Shown here: positions 53,875 to 61,652 of the stretch, piece after piece | Layout of the letters: the number at the start of each line of letters is the position of its first letter | Position numbering within the stretch: position 1 is the first letter of the stretch | NCBI GenBank assembly: GCA_049669725.1 | Contig: JBATKU010000735.1 | Span: 1-64,000, forward strand | Length of the DNA: 64,000 nucleotides | Direction: 5' to 3' | Source of the DNA: JAFDCJ01 sp049669725 | GTDB taxonomy: Bacteria; Desulfobacterota; Desulfobacteria; Desulfobacterales; JAFDCJ01 | Notes under the pieces: generated by a model | Seen by the model: the letters and a program-made list of their open reading frames with translations, nothing else | The model's database searches: none | Told to the model about the DNA's origin: nothing | Made by a program: the position numbers and the translations under genes

Positions 53875-54631
53875 AGCCGTTATCGCAGATGATGAAAAGC
53901 AGCTGAGGATTTACTTAAGATCCAAACTGGCCAAATTGTGGCCGGAGCTGGTCATCAGCGGTGAGGCTGAAAACGGTCAGCGGGCGCTCGATTTAATTGA
54001 AACCCAGAAACCCCTGGTGGCCTTCCTGGATATTAAGATGCCGGGTCTTTCCGGCCTGGAAGTCGCCAAAAGAATAACCGTCAACTGCATCGTCGTGTTT
54101 ATTACCGCTTACGATGAATTCGCCATCGAAGCCTTTGAAAATGAGGCCATAGACTACCTGTTGAAGCCCGTGACGGATGAACGGCTTGCCAAAACCATCA
54201 AAAGACTGAAAAATCAGTTAGCCGCCTCCCCACCGCCTGCGCCGCGGCATCTGACCGCAACCCTGGAGCGTCTGCTGGTGAGTTTGGAAAACAATGAAGC
54301 GGCCGGCTTTTTAAAATGGATTAAAGCCCGGCAGGGCGAGGATGTCAGACTGATCGCAATCGACGAGGTTTGCTATTTTAAGGCTGAAGATAAATACACG
54401 GTGGTCAAAACGCCCACGGGCGAGTCTCTGATTAAAAAAAGCATCCGGCAATTAGCCACCGAGTTGGACCCGGATCAGTTCTGGCGCATTCATCGGGGCA
54501 CGATCATAAACGTCAACTTTATTGACCGTATCAACCGCTCCTTCGCCGGTCGGCTGACCATCAAACTCGAAGATTTGCCTGAAACACTCACCGTCTCCAG
54601 GTCCTATTCCCACCTGTTTAAGCAGATGTAG
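53861..54631 (+). CDS. LytTR-family response regulator
   Basis: A 256-residue regulator. REC residues 1-120 have acidic pocket AVIADDE and phospho-acceptor Asp57 (FLDIKMPG), with Lys in LLKPVTDERL. The LytTR DNA-binding domain is at about 150-256 (IDEVCYFKAEDKYTVVKTPT; FWRIHRGTIINVNFIDRI). LytTR proteins bind direct repeats and commonly control exporters, bacteriocins or cell-surface functions. Ten bases separate it from the ABC ATPase gene, so it probably regulates that operon. Confidence 0.92.
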   Translation: MSHPEAVIADDEKQLRIYLRSKLAKLWPELVISGEAENGQRALDLIETQKPLVAFLDIKMPGLSGLEVAKRITVNCIVVFITAYDEFAIEAFENEAIDYLLKPVTDERLAKTIKRLKNQLAASPPPAPRHLTATLERLLVSLENNEAAGFLKWIKARQGEDVRLIAIDEVCYFKAEDKYTVVKTPTGESLIKKSIRQLATELDPDQFWRIHRGTIINVNFIDRINRSFAGRLTIKLEDLPETLTVSRSYSHLFKQM

Positions 54632-54640
54632 GAGCGGTTC

Positions 54641-55561
54641 ATGATTGAAATCAAGCATCTTTATAAATCCTACGGCAAACAGCTAGTTTTAGACGACATC
54701 AATCTCTCGATTCCAAAAGGAGTGATTACCGGACTGCTGGGCCCCAACGGCGCCGGTAAGACTACCCTGGTTTCCGTTTTGATCGGCATCATGAGGCGGG
54801 ACCGTGGTGATATCGTCATTGATGGGCTGAATATAGACCGGAGCCTATCAGAAATTCAGACTATTTGCAGCATTGTGCCCCAGAACCTGGCGATTTATCC
54901 CATGCTCAGCGCCTATGAAAATCTTGAATACTTCGGCGGCCTACAGGGCTTCAAAGGACAGAATTTAAAGTCACGCATTGACTATTGTACCGAGGTTGCC
55001 AGCCTGCAGTCATTTTTAAACAAACGGGTGCACAAATTTTCAGGCGGCATGAAACGGCGCTTAAATTTGGCTATCGGTCTGTTAAACAACCCCCGAATAT
55101 TATATCTGGATGAACCGACCGTCGGGGTGGACACCCAATCCAGGAATTACATTCTTGAGATGATCAAAAAAATCAATCGCGAAGACGGGACCACTATCAT
55201 TTATACGTCCCATTACATGGAAGAGATTGAACAGATGTCCGACATGATTGCCGTTATTGACGAAGGCCGCCTCATCCTGAATGGTCCCAAGCAATCAATA
55301 CTTAAGCAGGATTTTAAGGTGTCCATCCGGGTCAATGAGTTGAACAATGCCCTCCTTGATCGATTCAAAGGTATAAAGGCTGCCAGGGTGCAGGACAATT
55401 GCATCCTGTTGACTAAAGATGAAAATTTCCATGATAATCTGATTGAAATATTTTCGGTTTTGAAAAGCCACGCCGTTGAGGTGATTGACATTGACAGCCG
55501 TGATAAAAATCTTGAAGCTCTTTTTTTAAAATTAACCCGCAAAAGCCTGAGAGATGCATGA
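54641..55561 (+). CDS. ABC transporter ATP-binding protein (ABC-2 type)
   Basis: A 306-residue ATPase. Walker A is GLLGPNGAGKTTLVSVL, the signature FSGGMKRRLNLAIGL, Walker B ILYLDEPTVGVD and the H-loop TSHYMEEIEQM. The C-terminal ~70 residues form the regulatory extension usual in drug and polyketide exporters (NatA/CcmA-type). Its stop overlaps the start of the permease gene by four bases, so the two form one exporter. Confidence 0.93.
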   Translation: MIEIKHLYKSYGKQLVLDDINLSIPKGVITGLLGPNGAGKTTLVSVLIGIMRRDRGDIVIDGLNIDRSLSEIQTICSIVPQNLAIYPMLSAYENLEYFGGLQGFKGQNLKSRIDYCTEVASLQSFLNKRVHKFSGGMKRRLNLAIGLLNNPRILYLDEPTVGVDTQSRNYILEMIKKINREDGTTIIYTSHYMEEIEQMSDMIAVIDEGRLILNGPKQSILKQDFKVSIRVNELNNALLDRFKGIKAARVQDNCILLTKDENFHDNLIEIFSVLKSHAVEVIDIDSRDKNLEALFLKLTRKSLRDA

Positions 55562-56775
55562 CTAAAATTTTATATATATTGAAAAAAGAGTTTCTGGTCA
55601 TGGGACGCGATGTGCACTCGCTGGCAGTCCTGTTTATTATGCCGGTGGCTTTTATATTGATCATGTCCCTGGCCATGCGTGATTTATTCGAAACCCACGC
55701 AGTCAACCAGATAAAAATACTGGTCGTCAACCAGGATAAAAGCGACCAGTCCAGGGCCTTTGTCGAGATGTTGGAAAAATTGGGGAGCTTTTCTCTTCAT
55801 CATATGGATGACGAGATCGGCTTTGATATGATCCGGCACAAAATGTTTCAAGACGACTTTAAATTTGCCCTGGTGGTTGAAAAGGGGTTTTCCCTGGCTG
55901 CCGACGGCGACACATCCGATAGCGCCGGGCGACAAATGATTTTGCTGGTTAAGCCGTCGGTTAACCGGCAGACCTATACGATTTTAAAAAATACGTTTGC
56001 GGCCAATCTGGCTAAAACCAGGGTTGCCTTTCTAATTAAAGGGCAGGAAGAATTGCTGGGTTATGCCGGTATCGATATCGACAAGTTGTTGCAGCCGGCC
56101 GATACATTGATTGAAACCCGCTATGTCTCCAAAGGCAAGCTGAAATTTAAAGTGCCTACTTCCGTTCAGCAAAGCGTGCCGGCCTGGCTGGTTTTCTCCA
56201 TGTTTTTTGTGGTCATTCCCTTGTCCAACACCTTCATCGCGGAAAGAAATTACGGCACCCTGATGCGTCTTCAGAGTATGAATATTTCAACCGGTTTTCT
56301 ACTGGCGGGAAAGTTGTTGCCTTTTTTCATCGTCAATTTGATCCAGGTTGTTTTGATGATCCTGGTGGGTGTTTTTCTGGTGCCGTTGCTGGGCGGGGAT
56401 GCCTTGACCATGGGGGATTCCTATGGCGGTTTGCTTTTGATTACGACAGCTGTCAGTTTTTGTTCCATTTCTTTTGCACTGTTGGTGGCCTCCATTGCCA
56501 AAACCACCGAGCATGCCACCACCATCGGCGGAGTTTTCAATATCATCCTGGGAGCGCTGGGCGGCATTATGATTCCCAAATTTGTTATGCCGGATTTTAT
56601 GCAGACCTTATCGGTTCTGTCACCCATGTCCTGGGGCCTTGAGGGCTTTCTTGATATATTTTTAAGAAACGGGAATGTTCTTGACGTGATGAAGGAATCT
56701 TTATTATTATTACTCATCGGCATTGTGATGTTCAGCACGACGGCTTTCATCATCAGAAAAAAATTGTCGCTTTAA
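55558..56775 (+). CDS. ABC-2 type permease
   Basis: A 405-residue permease. One membrane helix near the N terminus is followed by a large extracytoplasmic domain and five helices in the C-terminal half (about 205-400), the pattern of the ABC-2/NatB family. The block RLQSMNISTGFLLAGKLLPF is conserved. Partner of the upstream ATPase. The likely cargo is the product of the adjacent ACP/KS genes. Confidence 0.9.
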   Translation: MTKILYILKKEFLVMGRDVHSLAVLFIMPVAFILIMSLAMRDLFETHAVNQIKILVVNQDKSDQSRAFVEMLEKLGSFSLHHMDDEIGFDMIRHKMFQDDFKFALVVEKGFSLAADGDTSDSAGRQMILLVKPSVNRQTYTILKNTFAANLAKTRVAFLIKGQEELLGYAGIDIDKLLQPADTLIETRYVSKGKLKFKVPTSVQQSVPAWLVFSMFFVVIPLSNTFIAERNYGTLMRLQSMNISTGFLLAGKLLPFFIVNLIQVVLMILVGVFLVPLLGGDALTMGDSYGGLLLITTAVSFCSISFALLVASIAKTTEHATTIGGVFNIILGALGGIMIPKFVMPDFMQTLSVLSPMSWGLEGFLDIFLRNGNVLDVMKESLLLLLIGIVMFSTTAFIIRKKLSL

Positions 56776-56801
56776 ACCGCATGGCCCGGACATACTCTTA
56801 T

Positions 56802-56826
56802 TTCCGCCCAAGGCGGAAGTATTTTT
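56802..56826 (+). terminator. Weak terminator or attenuator between exporter and ACP genes
   Basis: TTCCGCC (56802-56808) and GGCGGAA (56812-56818) enclose CAA; GTATTTTT follows. It could partly separate the LytTR/exporter unit from the ACP/ketosynthase unit. Confidence 0.5.
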
Positions 56827-56871
56827 GAAAAGCGGACCGTTTTTTTAAGGCAAAGGATTAAGTATTTTATT

Positions 56872-57138
56872 ATGAAGGGATCTTTGGATTACCATCTGAA
56901 AAACGAGATAAAAGCTCTGATTATAGAAAACTGTGAACTGGATATCGATGTTAATGATATCGATGATAGCCTTCCGCTTTTTGAACGCAAATCAGAGCTG
57001 GCGCTTGATTCGATCGATGCTTTGCAGATTTCAATTGCCATCCAAAACACCTATGGCATTGCTATTCGCGACAGCAAGCAAATGCGGCGTGTGATGCAGT
57101 CCATCAATTCCTTTGCCGATTTTCTGCAGCCCGGATGA
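56872..57138 (+). CDS. Acyl carrier protein
   Basis: An 88-residue carrier protein. The phosphopantetheine attachment site is Ser47 in LALDSIDALQISIAI. The sequence is acidic and helical as expected, and it ends in an MRRVMQSINSFADFL helix. It is 20 residues longer at the N terminus than housekeeping AcpP. It sits directly before a ketosynthase gene (GTG seven bases later), which marks it as a dedicated carrier for the cluster. Confidence 0.87.
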   Translation: MKGSLDYHLKNEIKALIIENCELDIDVNDIDDSLPLFERKSELALDSIDALQISIAIQNTYGIAIRDSKQMRRVMQSINSFADFLQPG

Positions 57139-57145
57139 CTATGCC

Positions 57146-58297
57146 GTGAGTGACAGGATCTATATACGCGGCAAAGCTGTTAACTGTGCCCTGGGTGATG
57201 ACATCGAACGGGTTATTGCATCGATCAAAGCCGGCCGGGTTCAGGTTGCGGATGTCCCTTTATCGTTGATTGATTCCAATTACAGTCGCCAGTATTTCCT
57301 TCTCCCGCCAATTGATTCAGACCATCCACAGAGTCGCGAGACGTATTATTACGATGTCCTTTTCAACACCATCGCGAAGGCAATAGCCAATGCCGACTTA
57401 AAACCACATGAAATCAGAGAGTTATCTGTATTTTTCGGTTCAACATCCAACGATATTCCCATTTACGAAGACACTTACAAAACTTCCCGGCAGGTCCTGT
57501 CCCAGACTTCCTCCGGTTACGGCAACATTGCCAACGAAATTGCCAATCGCTTCAAAATCAAGGCCGGCTGCTACACGTTTACAACCGCTTGTACTTCCAG
57601 CGCCAACGGCATTATTTTTGCTGCCGACATGATTGCCCAGGGTTTTATAAAACGGGCCCTGGTGGTTGGGTATGATCTTTTCAGCAACCTGGGATTTTAC
57701 GGCTTCGAATCCTTGAAACTGATTTCGCCATCACCTTGCAAGCCCTTTGATAAGAACCGGGAGGGCATTGTCATTGGAGAGGGCTGCGGCGCGCTCATTT
57801 TAGACCAAAAAAACTCGACACCAAAGGATTTTTATTATCTGGGGGGTGCCAATATTTGTGATACCTACAGTGTCACGACCCACAATCCCGAAGGGGATCA
57901 GATCGCGGCCGCAATCCGTGAAGCCCTGGTGAGTGCAGGGGTTGAATCCCGGCAGATTGATGCCGTCAAGGCCCATGCCACCGGCAGCTACCACAATGAT
58001 TTAACGGAAGGCAACGGGCTCAATCAGGTATTCAAAAATCATATGCCAGCCATAACCGGCTTGAAGCCATTTATCGGACACACCGTCGGGGCCTGCGGGG
58101 TCATCGAGTCGATCCTGTTTACCGAGACGGTTAAAAGCGGGTTTATTCCGGCCACCCTGGGCTTTGAAGAAATCGACGATGAGATAAATATCGAGCCGAT
58201 TACCAGGCCGGTGTCAATTCAGACCGGAACCTTTTTGCTGAATTATTTTGGTTTTGGCGGAAATTGTGTATCCTTGGTGGTTTCAAACAAAGGCTGA
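57146..58297 (+). CDS. Beta-ketoacyl-ACP synthase (KAS II/FabF-like)
   Basis: A 383-residue condensing enzyme. The catalytic triad is Cys149 (TTACTSSANG), His277 (KAHATGSYHND) and His312 (KPFIGHTVGACG). GEGCGALIL and FNYFGFGGNCV-like C-terminal loop are as in KAS enzymes. It is close to aryl-polyene and FabF-like ketosynthases rather than FabH. I start at GTG 57146, just after the ACP stop; the frame extends 11 codons further into the ACP gene. It should extend an ACP-bound acyl chain using malonyl-ACP. Confidence 0.9.
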   Translation: MSDRIYIRGKAVNCALGDDIERVIASIKAGRVQVADVPLSLIDSNYSRQYFLLPPIDSDHPQSRETYYYDVLFNTIAKAIANADLKPHEIRELSVFFGSTSNDIPIYEDTYKTSRQVLSQTSSGYGNIANEIANRFKIKAGCYTFTTACTSSANGIIFAADMIAQGFIKRALVVGYDLFSNLGFYGFESLKLISPSPCKPFDKNREGIVIGEGCGALILDQKNSTPKDFYYLGGANICDTYSVTTHNPEGDQIAAAIREALVSAGVESRQIDAVKAHATGSYHNDLTEGNGLNQVFKNHMPAITGLKPFIGHTVGACGVIESILFTETVKSGFIPATLGFEEIDDEINIEPITRPVSIQTGTFLLNYFGFGGNCVSLVVSNKG

Positions 58298-58304
58298 AGG
58301 ATAG

Positions 58305-59177
58305 ATGTATATACACAATTACAGTAGATTCGTCAGCCCACCGGTTGACGATATCGAGGTTTACAAACAGGAAATCAGCCGGTATACCGACGTCAAATTC
58401 CGGCGGGCCAATAAATTTGTGCTGCTTTCCCTGGTGGGGGCCTGTCAATGTGCCTATGGGCAAGCCATCAAGACGAACACCGCCGTTTATCTGACCACCG
58501 AAAACGGCAATCTGGGCGACACCGAAACGGTTCTGGATCAGATTTATCACAAACACGAATTTCCCATGCCCTATAATTTCATTAACACCATGAGCAATAC
58601 GGCATCTTTTTACGTGGCCCAGAGTTTTGATATCCTGGGACGAAATATCACCTTTTCCAGCAAACAGCTTTCTTTTGAACGCGGGCTCGAATTGCTGCGC
58701 AGCGATTTGGGTGCCGGGGTGGTTAAGGAAGCTCTGTTCGGAGGGGTTGATGAAGTCTCTTTTTCAAAAACACAGTTTGAAACCAAGTTTAACAGGCCAT
58801 ACAGCGATTTCGAAATGATCGAGGGCAGCTGTTGGTTATTGATTAAGGCGGACAATAGCGGTGCCCTGGGTGAAATTACAGCAATTGAATCCTTTGGCAG
58901 TTTGAGCCAAACGGCGGATTGGCTTAAACATCAGCGCTTTAAGCGACCGTTGATATTGTCCTATGGGATGTTAGTCGATGCTGGTCAAAAAGAATCCCTC
59001 GGTCAGGCCGTGCCCCACGAGGCCGAGTTAGACTATATCAGCGAGTATGGATATTTTGATTCCGCCACCGCCTGCGGGATCAGTGGATTTCTGGAACATT
59101 ATGAGGATGCCATTCTGGTGCACATTAACCAGGATTTTCGAGGGCAGTCTGTGGTATTGATCGTACAAAAATACTAG
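58305..59177 (+). CDS. Ketosynthase-like protein lacking the active-site Cys
   Basis: A 290-residue protein that aligns with the N-terminal half of ketosynthases (beta-ketoacyl synthase-like N-terminal domain). FINTMSNTASFYVAQSFDIL and SFERGLELLRSDLGAGVVKE match the region around the nucleophile, but the Cys position is replaced (FSSKQLSFE), and both catalytic His residues are absent. This is the layout expected of a chain-length-factor-like partner. It follows the active KS after seven bases and likely forms a heterodimer with it. It could alternatively be an inactive regulatory KS. Confidence 0.7.
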   Translation: MYIHNYSRFVSPPVDDIEVYKQEISRYTDVKFRRANKFVLLSLVGACQCAYGQAIKTNTAVYLTTENGNLGDTETVLDQIYHKHEFPMPYNFINTMSNTASFYVAQSFDILGRNITFSSKQLSFERGLELLRSDLGAGVVKEALFGGVDEVSFSKTQFETKFNRPYSDFEMIEGSCWLLIKADNSGALGEITAIESFGSLSQTADWLKHQRFKRPLILSYGMLVDAGQKESLGQAVPHEAELDYISEYGYFDSATACGISGFLEHYEDAILVHINQDFRGQSVVLIVQKY

Positions 59178-59352
59178 GGGCTTATCCGAAGGCTTTCCTT
59201 ATGGACCCGGAAGTCTTTTAAATTCCAAATCACAAAACTCAAATTCCAAATAAATCTCAATAACCAATGAACTAAATTCCAAACCGTTTGAAAACATTGA
59301 ATTTTTGAATTTTGATATTATTTGTAATTTGTTATTTGGTGCTTGGGGTTTT

Positions 59353-60354
59353 TCATTTGACGGTCTTCAGCATCCTGTAAATCTGCTTTTCACTATCACC
59401 GCAGCGCCTTAAATATTGCGCGATCTCAGGCAGATCGACTCGGGATTCCTTGCTTTTTACAATCTTGGCGCATTCCAGGGCGAACTTCCGCCATTGGTCA
59501 CCCACCGCGGTCATCCTATCTGAAGCCTCTTTTAATAAAGGCAGGCCCAGAGTGTCGTGTGCTTCCTGTAAAAAGGCGGCATACATGAACCGAAATCCGC
59601 CGCCACCGGTTCCGATTTCTTCCTGCATGCGGACGATGTTTCCCAGAAAATGCCGGGTATATTTGGAATTCTGATTACGTGCCAGTTTGAAAATGTGCCG
59701 GGACAAATGGTTGATCCCTTTGGTGCCAATCCACGGAACCGGTGCATAGAGCATCATATGAACCGTTTTTTTGATCGATTGTTTAATTAGCTTTTGCAGG
59801 TCAATGTCTGCCGGACTCTTCACCGGATGGTGAACCAGGCCTTTGGGTGCGCTTAATCCCCTGGCGAAGCGGGCCTTTTTTAAGTCGGCCGTATTAATTC
59901 TTTCAATGTGATCAAAAACAGGGTCGCTCACCAGATATTCATCCCTTTCTTTGCCGATGATGATGATATTGTGGGCATTGAACTGGAATCGCATTTCCGG
60001 CGGGAAATAGGTGGTAAAATAGGCCGAGGTTTGAAGACCCACCAGCTGTCCTTTTTCAACAAAATCATCCAGCTCCGCCATGGCAAGATCCTGATCCTTG
60101 TAGGTTTTGCGAAAATATTCGACACCCAGCCGTTGGGGAAATTTTTTGACGATATGGCCCGGAAACATGCGATAGGATACCAGGGGCATGTTGCCCATTT
60201 TAAGGAAGGAAAGATATGCAAAACAGATGGCTCCGGACAGACCGAAAACCATGGGTTCGGATAATTCCAGTCCGCTGTATTTAAGCAGGGTCGACATGAC
60301 ACCGGTTTCACAATGGGCAAAGTGTCGGTGTTCAAAATTACGGATGGTTTTCAA
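59353..60354 (-). CDS. BtrH-type acyltransferase (BtrH_N plus DUF4872)
   Basis: A 333-residue protein. The N-terminal BtrH domain carries Cys15 (FAHCETGVM) and a later His (FNAHNIIIIG), a papain-like pair that in butirosin biosynthesis transfers an acyl chain from ACP to the aminoglycoside. The C-terminal half matches DUF4872. It is transcribed toward the KS genes from the other side and is probably the step that unloads the acyl chain from the ACP onto an acceptor. The acceptor is unknown. Confidence 0.8.
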   Translation of the reverse strand: MKTIRNFEHRHFAHCETGVMSTLLKYSGLELSEPMVFGLSGAICFAYLSFLKMGNMPLVSYRMFPGHIVKKFPQRLGVEYFRKTYKDQDLAMAELDDFVEKGQLVGLQTSAYFTTYFPPEMRFQFNAHNIIIIGKERDEYLVSDPVFDHIERINTADLKKARFARGLSAPKGLVHHPVKSPADIDLQKLIKQSIKKTVHMMLYAPVPWIGTKGINHLSRHIFKLARNQNSKYTRHFLGNIVRMQEEIGTGGGGFRFMYAAFLQEAHDTLGLPLLKEASDRMTAVGDQWRKFALECAKIVKSKESRVDLPEIAQYLRRCGDSEKQIYRMLKTVK

Positions 60355-60355
60355 G

Positions 60356-60763
60356 TCAGGAATTCTCCTTAATATTTTTTAGCGTATCAATATCAGTGTT
60401 AAAAAAATCCGCATACTGCTGAAGCATTTTACGATTTAACTTATTGAATACATTTGGGTTAAAATGGCGTTTGACCCTCCATCTGGCAAGGCCCATGCCT
60501 CTGGCCAGGGCGGGCAGATCCATATAATATTTGTTCATATAATATTCGATGGGAGAGGTTTCACCTTTGAAGACCCGGGTTTTGGCGTCTTCAGCCATTT
60601 TAGCAAAATCATCGACCACATCGCGCAGCACCACTTCCTCTGCCTCCCAACCACTGGTAGAGGTTCGAGCGTACCGGCCGTTTTCATCGACGGCATAAAT
60701 TGCTTTGGTTCCAAAACCTTTGAAGGCTTTGATATCATCCTGGGGGACTTCCTTGATTTTCAT
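60356..60763 (-). CDS. Small protein with HTH-like C terminus, adjacent to btrH-like gene
   Basis: A 135-residue protein. The N-terminal half is acidic (KIKEVPQDDIKAFKGFGTKA). The C-terminal half (YYMDLPALARGMGLARWRVK, then RHFNPNVFNKL) has the spacing of an XRE-like helix-turn-helix. Its stop lies one base from the btrH-like start, so the two are co-transcribed and probably translationally coupled. It may regulate the cluster or be a partner of the BtrH protein. No family is recognised. Confidence 0.7.
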   Translation of the reverse strand: MKIKEVPQDDIKAFKGFGTKAIYAVDENGRYARTSTSGWEAEEVVLRDVVDDFAKMAEDAKTRVFKGETSPIEYYMNKYYMDLPALARGMGLARWRVKRHFNPNVFNKLNRKMLQQYADFFNTDIDTLKNIKENS

Positions 60764-60905
60764 GGCGCTTCCTCGTCACGCTAGCCGTATCTGTGGAGAG
60801 CGTCGACACTTTACAGCCTTGCCGAATTGTTGTAAAAGGCCTTTAATACTCCTAATTTGCTTGAATTTCAACATTTTTATATCAGACCTGGCCGGTGTGG
60901 ATTAT

Positions 60906-61361
60906 ATGGATAATATAAAAGAAATTGAAAACCTGATTCCCCATCGCGGACGCATGAATCTGATCGACACCATTGTATCGGTAGATCGGAAACAGGCCGT
61001 TGCCCGGGCCACGGTAAAGGAGAGCTGGCCGCTTTTATCGGGTAATGCCGTAAGTGCCCTCGTTCTTGTCGAGTTGGCGGCCCAGACCGCGGGGGTTTGC
61101 ATCGGCTGGCACGAAAAGATGAAAACCGACGGACCAAAAACTAAAGCCGCGGGCTGGTTGGTGGGTATCAAGAAGGCCGGGTTTTATGTTGAAAAAATTC
61201 CCGTGGGCACCTGCATAACGACCCAATCGGAAATTCATCTGGTCGTGGATAATTATAAGGAAATCATCGCAACCGCCAGCATCAACCGAAAGCCGGTTGC
61301 TGAAATTTATCTGCAGATTCTTCAGAAAGAAGTTCAGAACGTAGCCGCTTCATCCGCCTAG
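60906..61361 (+). CDS. Beta-hydroxyacyl-ACP dehydratase (ApeP/FabZ-like)
   Basis: A 151-residue hotdog-fold dehydratase. The catalytic His13 is in LIPHRGRMNLID, the typical PHRxxMxLID opening, and the partner acidic residue lies in VELAAQTAGV (Glu). PHRGRM rather than PHRYPF favours the ApeP-like dehydratases of aryl polyene and related pathways over housekeeping FabZ. I start at ATG 60906; the frame extends upstream to 60705 without a good start. It is divergent from the HTH-like gene and supplies the dehydration step of an iterative chain. Confidence 0.85.
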   Translation: MDNIKEIENLIPHRGRMNLIDTIVSVDRKQAVARATVKESWPLLSGNAVSALVLVELAAQTAGVCIGWHEKMKTDGPKTKAAGWLVGIKKAGFYVEKIPVGTCITTQSEIHLVVDNYKEIIATASINRKPVAEIYLQILQKEVQNVAASSA

Positions 61362-61428
61362 CGCCCGGGCGTAGTCGTTTTCGGTTATGCTCTGGCGCTT
61401 TCCCTCTCTTTTCCGTTTTCTTATCTGG

Positions 61429-61605
61429 TTAGTTGGCAGCGTCAGGCGGCAGGGTTTGCGCGATTGCGTATCCGAGCTCGCGGCAGGTTCTGAAATGTGC
61501 AGGCTGAAAATACTGGTCGAAGGTGGACTCCTGAGGAAATTTAGGGTGCTTTTTTGCATAAGCATTGATGATCCCTACTTGATCGCCCAATAAGTCCGGG
61601 TGCAT
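61429..61605 (-). pseudogene. C-terminal fragment, patatin-like phospholipase-type
   Basis: A 58-residue frame: NAYAKKHPKFPQESTFDQYF, then QPAHFRTCRELGYAIAQTLP. The FPQEST-x-DQxF-x-x-x-x-F-x-x-x-RxLGxxIA pattern is one I associate with the C-terminal end of patatin-like phospholipases. No GxSxG or Asp domain precedes it. ATG 61605 is available, but the product would be only the tail. It is probably a remnant. The family assignment is from memory. Confidence 0.45.
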
Positions 61606-61652
61606 GGAAAGCTTCAGGTGAATCGTTCACGATGATCTGGCTCCTTTCTAAA

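Noticed and set aside
59178..59352. Possible small RNA or terminator in the AT-rich spacer between the KS-like and BtrH genes
   Set aside because: Sequence is low-complexity (AAATTCCAAAT-like repeats); no stable hairpin with T tract was found.
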